This document shows positions 9,267 to 18,103 of a stretch of DNA of 64,000 bases, piece after piece. Each line of letters starts with the position of its first letter. Position 1 is the stretch's first letter. The notes beneath the pieces were generated by a model. That model saw nothing but the letters and a program-made list of their open reading frames with translations, was not told the DNA's origin and searched no databases. A program made the position numbers and the translations under genes. Source of the DNA: Bacteroidota bacterium (GTDB lineage: Bacteria > Bacteroidota > Bacteroidia > Bacteroidales > VadinHA17); contig DRFJ01000050.1 of NCBI GenBank assembly GCA_011050615.1, positions 1 through 64,000 on the forward strand, read 5' to 3'.

Positions 9267-10280
9267 TTGAAGAGAGCAAACATTCTATTCACTGTTTCAC
9301 TGACACTTACCTGTCTTGTTGCCGCGTGCGTAACCGGTGCCCAAAAGAAAGATGAAATGATCCGGGAAAAGAAAATTAAAGTAATACTTGATACCGATGC
9401 GAATAATGAACTGGATGATCAGCATGCCATAGCCTATATGCTTTTTAACAGGGACTTCTTTGACATAAAAGGAATTACTGTAAATGAGACTCGCAATGGC
9501 GGCAGTATTGAGAAACATGTTGAAGAAGCAAGGAGGGTGGTCAACCTATGTGGATTCATGGATAAGATAAGGGTAATACCCGGTGCTTCGGGTAACTATA
9601 CTGAAATTCGTGATTCTCTTGATGAGCCGGATTACGACGGGCATGAAGCAGTTGAATTTATTATTGATGAGGCGAGGCAGGCAGAGGGTGATAAACTGGT
9701 GCTGGTACCAATAGGTAAATTGACAAATATTGCTCTTGCACTGGAAAAAGCACCGGATATAGCACGGAAGGTTAAAGTAATATGGCTCGGTTCAAACTGG
9801 CCGGACGAAGGGGAATATAACCTTGAGAATGACACCTCAGCCCTTGCCCCCTTGTTGATGATGGATGAACTTGAATTTGAAATACTTACTGTTAGATACG
9901 GAAAAGCATCAGGCACATGGGCGGTGAGCCTTTCAGTGGAAGAAGTGCGCAGGACAATGAAGGGTCTTGGCCCAAGGGTGGAGCCTGTAGAGGGGAGGCA
10001 TGGAGGATCATTTGATTGCTTCGGAGATTATTCGGTTGAACTCTATGATAAGATCGGGGATGAAATACGACCAATATATGATGTATGTACGCTGGTACTG
10101 CTGAAATATCCTGAATTTGCAGATAAGGTAGCTGTTAAAGGAGTTAGTTTTGACGGGACCAGCTGGCAACAGACTGGATTACAGGATAGGACTATCATTT
10201 TCCTGGAAAACTTTAATAAGGAGAAAATAATTGAAGAGTTCTTTAGCACTATGAAGAACTCAAAGAAGCTTCATGACTAG
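9267..10280 (+). CDS. Nucleoside hydrolase, lipoprotein (RusNH-like)
   Basis: It is predicted to cleave the N-glycosidic bond of nucleosides to free ribose and base. The calcium/ribose-binding signature DTDANNELDDQHA is near residue 33, and the family's internal VPIGKLTNIALAL segment is present. A TTG start at 9267 is chosen because it alone restores a full lipoprotein signal (KRANILF...LVAAC); the next ATG lies after that signal. The 337-residue product should sit in the periplasm or on the outer membrane. Its stop codon overlaps that of the convergent lacI-type gene in the palindrome CTAG. It leads the ribose/nucleoside island, matching the role of RusNH in Bacteroides rus loci. Confidence 0.88.
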   Translation: MKRANILFTVSLTLTCLVAACVTGAQKKDEMIREKKIKVILDTDANNELDDQHAIAYMLFNRDFFDIKGITVNETRNGGSIEKHVEEARRVVNLCGFMDKIRVIPGASGNYTEIRDSLDEPDYDGHEAVEFIIDEARQAEGDKLVLVPIGKLTNIALALEKAPDIARKVKVIWLGSNWPDEGEYNLENDTSALAPLLMMDELEFEILTVRYGKASGTWAVSLSVEEVRRTMKGLGPRVEPVEGRHGGSFDCFGDYSVELYDKIGDEIRPIYDVCTLVLLKYPEFADKVAVKGVSFDGTSWQQTGLQDRTIIFLENFNKEKIIEEFFSTMKNSKKLHD

Positions 10281-11293
10281 ATCAACCTTACAGAATTACG
10301 CAGGATTATTTGTGGTCTTAACTTGACACTCAGGTTAAGTTTTTTACGTCCTTCTTCGAGACTGTCAATAAGCACTTTGGTAGCAAAAGTGCCTATCTCA
10401 TTAACAGGTTGAGCAATTGAGGATATGGGAGGGTTTAAATAGTCCATGAATGGCTGGTTATCGAAGCTTAAGAGTGAGACATTATCCGGGACGCTAAGAT
10501 CTGCTTCTTTAAGAGCTTTCAGAACCCCCAGAAGGATTGTCGAACTCAGACATAAAATAGCTGTAGGAGCAGACATGGAAGATGAAAGTAATAGTTTGGT
10601 TTCCAGGTATCCGTTCTGTATGGTAAAACTATCTCCCGCTATCTTGAAATGTTTTACTCCAAATTTTTTGCATGCATCAGTGAAGCCTTTGACCCTTTGT
10701 ATATTAGGCGCTGTGTCAGTTGAGCCCTGTATACAGGCTATGTCTCTGTGTCCGTTTTGCAGTAAGTATTTTGTAGCTTCATATGCTCCATAATAATTAT
10801 CTGTAGTTACATAGGGTATATTGCCTCCAATATAGTACCTGTCGACCAGAATGATTTTTTTACCTGATTTAATAACTTCCTCTATATGAGACCTTGTCTG
10901 ACTGCAGGGTGCAATAATTATAGCATCAATATTCCTGTCAAGTAATAATTCCATTAGTTCTTGCTCCAGGTCAATATTGTCTTCAGTATCAGCAAGGATT
11001 ATAGAGTAGCCTCTCTTTTTCGATTCAATAGTAATAATCCGGGCCAGGGTTGCAAAAAACGGGTTGCCAATATCCGGTAGTATTAAACCGATCGCGTTTG
11101 TTTTCTTCAAACGAAGGCTTTGAGCTATAATATTTGGTTTGTAGTTCATTTCCTCTGCAATCTCAAAGATCCTTTTACATGTTGGTTCACTGATCCTGTA
11201 CTTGGGGCCAAGACCATTAAGCACTCTCGATACGGTCGTAATAGAAACCCCGGCCAGGTCAGCTATTGTTTTTATGTTAACCCTTTTTTGCAT
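10277..11293 (-). CDS. LacI-family transcriptional regulator
   Basis: This protein of 338 residues has an N-terminal LacI helix-turn-helix (IKTIADLAGVSITTVSRVLNG) followed by a periplasmic-binding-protein-like ligand domain with DIGNPFFATLARII and TAILCLSS segments. An upstream in-frame ATG at 11323 would add ten residues ahead of the conserved start; ATG 11293 fits family members better. It lies inside the nucleoside/ribose island, divergent from susC, so it is the likely local regulator, responding to ribose, a nucleoside or a derivative (inference). Known Bacteroides PULs more often use hybrid two-component or anti-sigma regulators. Confidence 0.92.
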   Translation of the reverse strand: MQKRVNIKTIADLAGVSITTVSRVLNGLGPKYRISEPTCKRIFEIAEEMNYKPNIIAQSLRLKKTNAIGLILPDIGNPFFATLARIITIESKKRGYSIILADTEDNIDLEQELMELLLDRNIDAIIIAPCSQTRSHIEEVIKSGKKIILVDRYYIGGNIPYVTTDNYYGAYEATKYLLQNGHRDIACIQGSTDTAPNIQRVKGFTDACKKFGVKHFKIAGDSFTIQNGYLETKLLLSSSMSAPTAILCLSSTILLGVLKALKEADLSVPDNVSLLSFDNQPFMDYLNPPISSIAQPVNEIGTFATKVLIDSLEEGRKKLNLSVKLRPQIILRNSVRLI

Positions 11294-11819
11294 CTGAACA
11301 ATCGAATACGCTAAAATACACAATAATTCATGAAATTTGCTGATTTTTTAATAAAAGAAGCATTTTTTACAGATTAATTAGAAAAAACCTTTGAGCAACT
11401 ATACAAAAATTGGAATATTAATATATATTACTCATTATTAGGTCTTTATAACTGTTGAGCAGATTTGTCAACTATTTTTTTACAATTACATATGATTCTG
11501 ATTAATAAATTTCTTAGTTCGATCGAATCAGGAGATTTCCTTGCAATAATAATTTATAATAATTCTAAATAAATATTATAAGATTCAGAAAAATAAATAA
11601 ATAAATAACATTTAGCAATATAGGATAATAGTTAAAAAAACCGAATAAAATAGACTAATGATAAAAAAGTTTAGAAATAAATTACGAAAGTATTAAATTG
11701 CAAAACGAAAAAGAACAAACGATTGCATAAGATTGAATATTTCTGTATTTATAATGATGATTACCCTAAAGGCTTGAAAAAATGAGAATATACCCTAAAC
11801 TTTAATTTAACTAATTACT
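11294..11819. promoter_or_regulatory. Long AT-rich control region between lacI-type gene and susC
   Basis: These 526 bases hold no credible gene. They contain a perfect 10-bp palindrome TTCGATCGAA (11518-11527), a candidate operator. Two copies of TACCCTAAA lie at 11762-11770 and 11791-11799, 29 bases apart (about three helical turns) and ending about 20 bases before the susC ATG. No convincing TAnnTTTG element was found for either gene. An AATAAATAAATAAATAA-like simple run lies near 11590-11610. Confidence 0.45.
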
Positions 11820-14800
11820 ATGAAGAAAATTGTCTTTTTGTGCTTAGCCCTGACGTTTTCGGTCTCAGTCTTTGCTCAGCAATCAGTTAAAGGAACTGTT
11901 ACTGAGGCCGAAACAGGTACCACAATTGCGGGTGCCACAGTCCTGGTTAAGGAGACTACCATTGGCTGCATCACTAATGCGGATGGTAGCTATGAGATTG
12001 AGGTCCCACAGGGTGCTGAAACCCTTGTTTTTAGCTTTGTGGGATATTCTACTGTTGAAGTTCCGATTAACGGCAGATCGAATATTGATGTGCAGCTTGA
12101 GGTTGACGTTACCCAGCTTGATGATGTTGTTGTAATTGGATATGGTACACAAAAGAAAGTCAGTATAACCAATGCTGTAAGTAATGTTACGGCTGATGAA
12201 CTTTCTGAAAGAAACTCGACTAATCTGAACCAGGCACTGCAGGGAAAGCTTCCGGGCCTGACAATTATTGATTACGGTGGAGCTCCGGGCGTCGAAAATT
12301 TAATGCTCAGAATCAGGGGAACTACCTCTTTGAACAGTAATGAACCTCTTGTTCTGATAGACGGCGTCCCGGGGGAACTGTCAAGAGTTAACCCGGTAGA
12401 TATTGAGTCAGTTTCGATTCTGAAAGATGCTGCTGCTTCTGCCATATATGGTTCCCGTGCTGCTGCAGGCGTGATTCTTGTAACCACTAAATCACCGGTA
12501 AGCGGCAAATTATCAGTTTCATACAATGGATATTATGGTATAGCACGAACTAATAATAATCCTGTTCACATGGAAGCAGTTCCTTATATGAAGTTACAGA
12601 ATGCTGCTTATCTGAATTCATTCGGATTTCAATATTATACTGATGAATATATTGAGCAATGGCCCCAAAACCACGCCAATGACCCTGAAATGTATCCTGT
12701 GCCCCATCAATGGTTCGATGCTCTGTACAGCCCTGCACCTCAACAGAGTCATACAATTACGCTGAGTGGTGGGAATGACATAGTTAACACCAGGGTGTCT
12801 GTGCGATATATGGATCAGGACGGAGTACTGCCAAAATATAATTTCAAGGTAGCTGAACTGAGGGCAAATACAGATTATAACGTTAGCGAAAAAGTAAGAT
12901 TTAATTCTAATCTCAACCTCAGGAACACTGCCAGACAGGAACCATATAATTCCTGGGGGGATTGGACACAACTCACTTATCGTATATTGCAGAATAGCCA
13001 GTGGGCTGTTCCTGTTTACGAAGATGGTTCATATGGTCTTTCAGTTGACAGCTACAGTCCTTTGATTTTGGCGAATGAGGGGGGATTAACAACCAACGAT
13101 AATACCAGTCTGATCGGAATATTCAAGGGTGAATACGATATTATTGATGGTCTTACCCTGAGCGGACAGTATTCAATTCAATATAACTATGGATATACAT
13201 CTTCTTTTTCAAATAAATACTATTTCCAGGATAAACTTCATCCATCAAGAATTACAGTCAGTAATCTGAACTATATGACTGATAACAGGTCACTATCAAA
13301 GGAAGACGGACTTGATTTGCAGCTTACTTTCAATAAAACTTTTGGCAATCATACTATTAACAGTATTGCCGGTTATTCGCAGATTCACTATGAAAATACT
13401 TATATTGGCGGATACAGGCAGAATTTTTATAATAATGATCTTCGCACTCTTTCACTGGGGATTAATGATGCTACGCAATCAGCCACCGGGGGTAATTATG
13501 AATGGGGCTTACGTTCCTATTTTGCCAGGGTAAATTACGATTACGGCGGCAGGTATCTTTTCGAAGCAAATGCAAGATATGATGGATCATCAAGATTCTC
13601 CGAGGGTAACAGGTATGGGTTTTTCCCATCATTTTCAGTGGGCTGGCGCCTGTCAAATGAAGTATTCTGGGATCCCATCAGAAATATTGTCAATGAATTT
13701 AAGATCAGGGGTTCTTGGGGTCAGGTTGGTAGTCAGACTGTAGGTTTATATACTTATATTGAAACTTACAACCAAAGTAATTATATATTTAATGAAGCAC
13801 TGGCTACAGGTTATCGTCAGACAAGACTGGCAAGCCAGAATCTTTCCTGGGAAACAACCACTCAGTTTAATGTGGGTATTGACGGGTATTTATTTGATAA
13901 CAGGATTAATTTCTCAGTGGATTATTACAAGAAAAACACTACTGATATTTTACTTGCTTTACCCATACCCACATTAATAGGTTTAAATCCAACTGACCAG
14001 AATGCCGGTGAGGTTGAAAACTGGGGTCTGGAATTTGTCCTTGGTGGTCGTCAGACTATCGGGGATTTTAACCTGGCTTTGGATTTCAATATTAATTATA
14101 ATCAAAACGAAGTTGTAAACCTTTCTGGTACAGGACCATATATATCTGCATACGGTAATAGTGATTACAGGACTATCACGACTGAAGGAGAACCAATTAA
14201 TTCATTTTACGGTTTCGAAACTGATGGTTTCTTTCAGACACAGGATGAAGTGGACAATTATGCAAACTGGGATGGATCAGTTGGTCCTGGCGATGTAAAG
14301 TATGTTGACCAGAACCTTGATGGTAGTTTAACTCCGGAGGATTTTGTTATTCTTGGCAAAGAGATGCCTGACTGGACTTTTTCTTCGAATATGTCTTTCG
14401 GATGGAAAGGATTAACATTAGACCTGTTCTGGCAGGGAGTTGCGGGTTCTCAAAAGCTAATAACAGGTGCTATGCTTGAGATGGGGATATGGGGAGGCTT
14501 CTGTCATGAGGTTTTTGAAGATTACTGGACTCCTGAAAATACTGATGCTCAGTTTCCCAGGCCTACTAAATACACCATGAAGAATGTTCAGATTTCAGAT
14601 CGTACTATGGTGGATGGTAGTTACCTGCGCCTGAAGAACATAAGATTATCCTATGATATTCCTTCAAAAATAACCGATCGTGTTAAGATCAATAATATGA
14701 GTGTATATGTATCTGCAACAAACTTACTCACTTTCGCAGAATTGAATATGTACGACATAGATCCCGAGATACTTGGAAGAGGACCCGAGTCATCGTTTCC

Positions 14801-14843
14801 TCAGACTTCAGTTACCACAGTCGGTGTTAATATTAATTTCTAA
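11820..14843 (+). CDS. SusC/RagA-type TonB-dependent outer-membrane transporter
   Basis: The 1007-residue protein has a signal peptide ending in SVFAQ. A CarboxypepD-like domain at about residues 22-100 is followed by the TonB-box-like stretch DDVVVIGYGTQKK, a plug domain (about 115-230, with LVLIDGVPG and AAASAIYGSRAAAGVILVTT) and a long beta-barrel ending in an aromatic-rich strand. It imports a bound ligand across the outer membrane using TonB energy, paired with the SusD protein 3 bases downstream. Context (nucleoside hydrolase, ribokinase, ADP-ribosylglycohydrolase) points to ribose, nucleosides or ribosylated compounds as cargo, as for RusC. Confidence 0.95.
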   Translation: MKKIVFLCLALTFSVSVFAQQSVKGTVTEAETGTTIAGATVLVKETTIGCITNADGSYEIEVPQGAETLVFSFVGYSTVEVPINGRSNIDVQLEVDVTQLDDVVVIGYGTQKKVSITNAVSNVTADELSERNSTNLNQALQGKLPGLTIIDYGGAPGVENLMLRIRGTTSLNSNEPLVLIDGVPGELSRVNPVDIESVSILKDAAASAIYGSRAAAGVILVTTKSPVSGKLSVSYNGYYGIARTNNNPVHMEAVPYMKLQNAAYLNSFGFQYYTDEYIEQWPQNHANDPEMYPVPHQWFDALYSPAPQQSHTITLSGGNDIVNTRVSVRYMDQDGVLPKYNFKVAELRANTDYNVSEKVRFNSNLNLRNTARQEPYNSWGDWTQLTYRILQNSQWAVPVYEDGSYGLSVDSYSPLILANEGGLTTNDNTSLIGIFKGEYDIIDGLTLSGQYSIQYNYGYTSSFSNKYYFQDKLHPSRITVSNLNYMTDNRSLSKEDGLDLQLTFNKTFGNHTINSIAGYSQIHYENTYIGGYRQNFYNNDLRTLSLGINDATQSATGGNYEWGLRSYFARVNYDYGGRYLFEANARYDGSSRFSEGNRYGFFPSFSVGWRLSNEVFWDPIRNIVNEFKIRGSWGQVGSQTVGLYTYIETYNQSNYIFNEALATGYRQTRLASQNLSWETTTQFNVGIDGYLFDNRINFSVDYYKKNTTDILLALPIPTLIGLNPTDQNAGEVENWGLEFVLGGRQTIGDFNLALDFNINYNQNEVVNLSGTGPYISAYGNSDYRTITTEGEPINSFYGFETDGFFQTQDEVDNYANWDGSVGPGDVKYVDQNLDGSLTPEDFVILGKEMPDWTFSSNMSFGWKGLTLDLFWQGVAGSQKLITGAMLEMGIWGGFCHEVFEDYWTPENTDAQFPRPTKYTMKNVQISDRTMVDGSYLRLKNIRLSYDIPSKITDRVKINNMSVYVSATNLLTFAELNMYDIDPEILGRGPESSFPQTSVTTVGVNINF

Positions 14844-14846
14844 GAG

Positions 14847-16451
14847 ATGGAAAAGATGAAGATTTCTAAAATAATAATATTTATAAGCATTCTGTCATTC
14901 CTGACAGTTTCATGTGAAAAAGACCTGCTCAATACCATACCTAAGGATAGGCTTGCAAGTGATTTGTTCTGGCAAAGTGAGCAGGATGCCCTCTATGCCT
15001 CTACTGGAATTTACTCACGGCTCGGTGGTCAGTGGAGGTATTGTTCGATGGATGCATTTTCTGACATAGCCCATTTTATACTCCAATGGAGAGCTGAGTC
15101 AGCTATTGAGAAAAATACTTATGACGCAAGTAATAATGTTGTTGGTTATGAATGGGCCCACTATTATGGGATTATACAGGTAGCAAGCTCATTCCTCGAA
15201 AATGTCGATAAAGTTGAGGATATGGATCCTGATCTTAATGCCCGGTTGAAAGCCGAAGCAAAAACTCTAAGAGCATTTTCATATATAAATCTCGTTATGT
15301 TATATGGAGATGTGCCTCTCGTTACAACATCCATGAGTGTCTCAGATGCCAAAGAAATAGGAAGAACAGATGTCTCGGTCATCTGGGATTTTATATCAAC
15401 TGAATTAACAGAGGCAGCTGCAGATTTGCCTCCTGTACAAACAGAAAGGGGTAGAGTTACAAAAGGTGTAGCCCTGGGACTTAAGGCAAGGGCAATGCTA
15501 TATGCAGGCAGGTATTCTGAGGCAAGAGATGCAGCATTGGCAGTTATGGCACTGGGTGTTCATCAAATTCATGATTCATACTCGGAATTGTTCGATTATG
15601 CCGGTGAATCGTCTTCTGAAATTATGTTTGCCAGGCAATATGCAAAAGATCTGGATGCTCATGAGATATTTTATTTTTACACGGCAAACAGCCTGTATAC
15701 CCAGGAATGCCAGGTTATTCCTACAAAACCGCTGGTGGATGCCTACCTCATGCAATCTACAGGTCTTCCTATAGGTGCCCCTGGAAGCGGGTTTGATCCT
15801 TTTGATCCATATAATGACAGGGATCCGAGACTTTATCATACAATATATATTAACGGCGATACCCTGCCTAACGGGGCGGTTCTTAATACTTTGCCGGGAA
15901 GTGGTACAGGAGATGATATTACCAGTTCAGCAGAGAATGTAACTCAAACCGGCTGGTATTTTAAGAAATATGTAAGTGACGCTGATTTTGCAAGCCCATG
16001 GAACTGTGGTGTTAATCTTATCTACCTTCGCTATGCGGAGGTTCTCCTGACCTATGCAGAGGCCTCTGTTGAGTTGGGAGGAGCAAATATTGACCAGTCA
16101 GTCCTTGATGCCATCAATGAATTGAGAACAAGATCAGATGTGAATATGCCTCTGGTTACAACAACAGACCAGGCAGAACTCAGAGAAATTGTGAGGCGAG
16201 AGCGCAAGATTGAACTTGCACTCGAAGGACATCGCCTGTTTGATATAAGAAGATGGGGGATTGCCGAGGATGTTATCCCCGGCACAGTTAAGGGGATGAC
16301 CTACGAGGACCCGGCTAATCCCGGAACCCTGGTCATGGCTGAACTAACCGGTTATGTTAAGGAATTTAATCCGGCCAAACATTACCTCTGGCCAATCCCG
16401 TTTAATGAGATAGAACTTAATGATAACCTGGTACAGAATCCGGGATATTAA
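14847..16451 (+). CDS. SusD/RagB-type outer-membrane binding lipoprotein
   Basis: A lipoprotein signal ends at LTVSC (Cys about residue 23). The 534-residue body has the helical TPR-like SusD fold: FSYINLVMLYGDVPLV, the VALGLKARAMLYAGRY repeat region, YLRYAEVLLTYAEA, and the C-terminal RRERKIELALEGHRLFDIRRWG and LWPIPFNEIELN blocks. It caps the SusC barrel and captures ligand at the cell surface. ATG 14847 is used; ATG 14856 is also possible. Translation is probably coupled to susC. A very strong hairpin begins 12 bases after the stop. Confidence 0.95.
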   Translation: MEKMKISKIIIFISILSFLTVSCEKDLLNTIPKDRLASDLFWQSEQDALYASTGIYSRLGGQWRYCSMDAFSDIAHFILQWRAESAIEKNTYDASNNVVGYEWAHYYGIIQVASSFLENVDKVEDMDPDLNARLKAEAKTLRAFSYINLVMLYGDVPLVTTSMSVSDAKEIGRTDVSVIWDFISTELTEAAADLPPVQTERGRVTKGVALGLKARAMLYAGRYSEARDAALAVMALGVHQIHDSYSELFDYAGESSSEIMFARQYAKDLDAHEIFYFYTANSLYTQECQVIPTKPLVDAYLMQSTGLPIGAPGSGFDPFDPYNDRDPRLYHTIYINGDTLPNGAVLNTLPGSGTGDDITSSAENVTQTGWYFKKYVSDADFASPWNCGVNLIYLRYAEVLLTYAEASVELGGANIDQSVLDAINELRTRSDVNMPLVTTTDQAELREIVRRERKIELALEGHRLFDIRRWGIAEDVIPGTVKGMTYEDPANPGTLVMAELTGYVKEFNPAKHYLWPIPFNEIELNDNLVQNPGY

Positions 16452-16462
16452 CTCTTTTTAAT

Positions 16463-16491
16463 GGGTAATGATCCCATGGGGATCATTACCC
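16463..16491 (+). terminator. Perfect 13-bp hairpin after susD (terminator or mRNA-stabilising element)
   Basis: GGGTAATGATCCC, loop ATG, GGGATCATTACCC: a perfect 13-bp stem 12 bases after the susD stop. No T-run follows on the plus strand, so it may be an attenuator or 3'-end protector that keeps susCD transcript above that of downstream genes, rather than a classic terminator. Confidence 0.6.
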
Positions 16492-16561
16492 GGGAATTCA
16501 TCCGCTGTGGTTACAGCATCATTGTTCTTATCACAGAGTGGCCTGAACGACTGACTGAAGA

Positions 16562-16913
16562 TTGATTACAAATACCGTTTCCAATATCCTTAACGCTGGT
16601 GAAGGCGGGGGAGCAGGATTTCTTAAGTATGAGTATCCTCTTGGACTACAGTGGCTGGAATCAATGGATAATGACTGGGCTGTGTACAGGTATTCAGATG
16701 TCTTACTAATGAAAACTGAGGCAATTATGAGATTAAATGGAGGAATAGCTGACCATGTTGCTGTTGACCTGGTTAATATGGTGAGAGAGAGCATCCGGCG
16801 ATGCATGGTTTGAGAAAGAAGACTGGGGTGATGATCACAAAAAACTTTATCCTATTCCAGCATCTCCTCTGTTAGCTAATCCTAACCTTCAACAGAATCC
16901 GGGTTACTGGTGA
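16562..16913 (+). pseudogene. Remnant of a second SusD-type gene (C-terminal part)
   Basis: About 117 codons match the end of a different SusD/RagB subgroup. One frame gives GAGFLKYEYPLGLQW, a YRYSDVLLMKTEAIMRLNGG block and VDLVNMVR. A frameshift near 16790-16800 then moves the reading frame, which continues GDAWFEKEDWGDDHKKLYPI and ends QQNPGYW at the stop 16911-16913. The segment that normally lies between them, with the RRxxELxxEGHR motif, is deleted, and no N-terminus or lipobox exists upstream. It differs from the intact SusD just before it, so it is the leftover of another susCD pair, not a simple copy. Confidence 0.85.
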
Positions 16914-17020
16914 TAATATAAATAACCGTCATTGTAATATAGAATCTGAGTTGTGTTGTTTTTAGGGTTGAGATAATGGCTAAGATAAGCTTGGTCACCA
17001 TTTATAAATGAGATAACATT

Positions 17021-18075
17021 ATGAATAAATCATTTGTCATTCGAATTTCTGCTTCTCTGATTTTGCTGGGGATGATTGGCTGTGTTAATAATACAGAGAA
17101 GCAGAGTCGTGAGTATCCGGGACATATTAGTTATGACCCCTTACCGGTGTATGATATTAAATTCTTTTCGGAAACCCTTCAAAGAGATATGCACATAAAT
17201 GTTGTTCTTCCAAGGGATTATGAAAGTACAGAAATGAATTACCCTGTTCTTTACCTGTGTCATGGATATACCTCAAATTACAATGAGTTTGTGAATATTG
17301 GTGTGCCTCAGTATCTGAACCAGTTTGATATGATAGTAGTGATGGTTGATGTAGGTAATTCATTCTATATTAACTGGGCCCGGTCAGATGATGGGAGAAT
17401 ACATAGATATGCTGATTATGTATGCAATGATGTAATAAGTTATGTTGATCGTAATTACCGTACAATTGCTTACAGGAAGGGCAGGGCAATAAATGGGATA
17501 TCTATGGGTGCCAATGGTGCTATTACTTTAGGCCTTGCTCATCCTGGTCTATTCTGCTCTATTGCCGGACATAGCGGCGGGTACAGCCTTGACGGGGCAA
17601 GGGAAGGGCTGAAGAAGAAAGATGAGGAGGAAGATCCAGTGGCCAATGCCTGGAGAGAAGCAATGATAAATGGTACAACAATGTTTTACAGGGATATCGA
17701 CATAGAGGGATTCTCAACAATGAAGGACAGAACACCCGGGGGAAAAATATTCACTACCGGGGCGCAGACAGGCAGGATTGATCCTTATATAAATGTTTTA
17801 AAGATCCCTGTAGAAAAATTGCCTTATATTTACATAGATATAGGCACGGAAGATTTTTATATGAACCAACCAAAAAGTTTATGCTATTTCTTTTAGAGAA
17901 TAAGATATCTTTTGTGTATGGCCAGTCTCAGGGAATGCATGAAGAAGATTACTGGGGGCATGAGGTGTCAGTCTCTATGGCAGTTCAGTATGCAATAATG
18001 TTGAGGAATATTTGGGGAAAGGAATTTGAAGCCTGCAATTCATATACCTCAATATTCGATCAGGATAAGAATTAA
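17021..18075 (+). pseudogene. Esterase (alpha/beta hydrolase, esterase D-like), lipoprotein, frameshifted
   Basis: Frame one (17021-17896) gives a lipoprotein signal (LLGMIGC), PVLYLCHGYTSNYNEF, the nucleophile motif GISMG (Ser161) and the acidic IDIGTEDFYM. It then meets an A5 run at 17872-17876 and drifts into SLCYFF and a stop. Adding one A there joins it smoothly to the second frame (KKFMLFLLENKISF...), which carries the likely catalytic His (HEEDYW, codon at 17938-17940) and ends at 18075. The family hydrolyses carboxyl esters such as feruloyl or acetyl groups, or S-formylglutathione. As sequenced it lacks the His and should be inactive, unless the run is a sequencing error or is recoded. 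Confidence 0.85.
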
Positions 18076-18103
18076 TATTCTAACAACAATAAAACTTAAT
18101 CCT

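Noticed and set aside
11585-11615. AATAAATAAATAA run as a tandem repeat element
   Set aside because: It is a short AT-rich simple run within a generally AT-rich promoter region, with no further structure.
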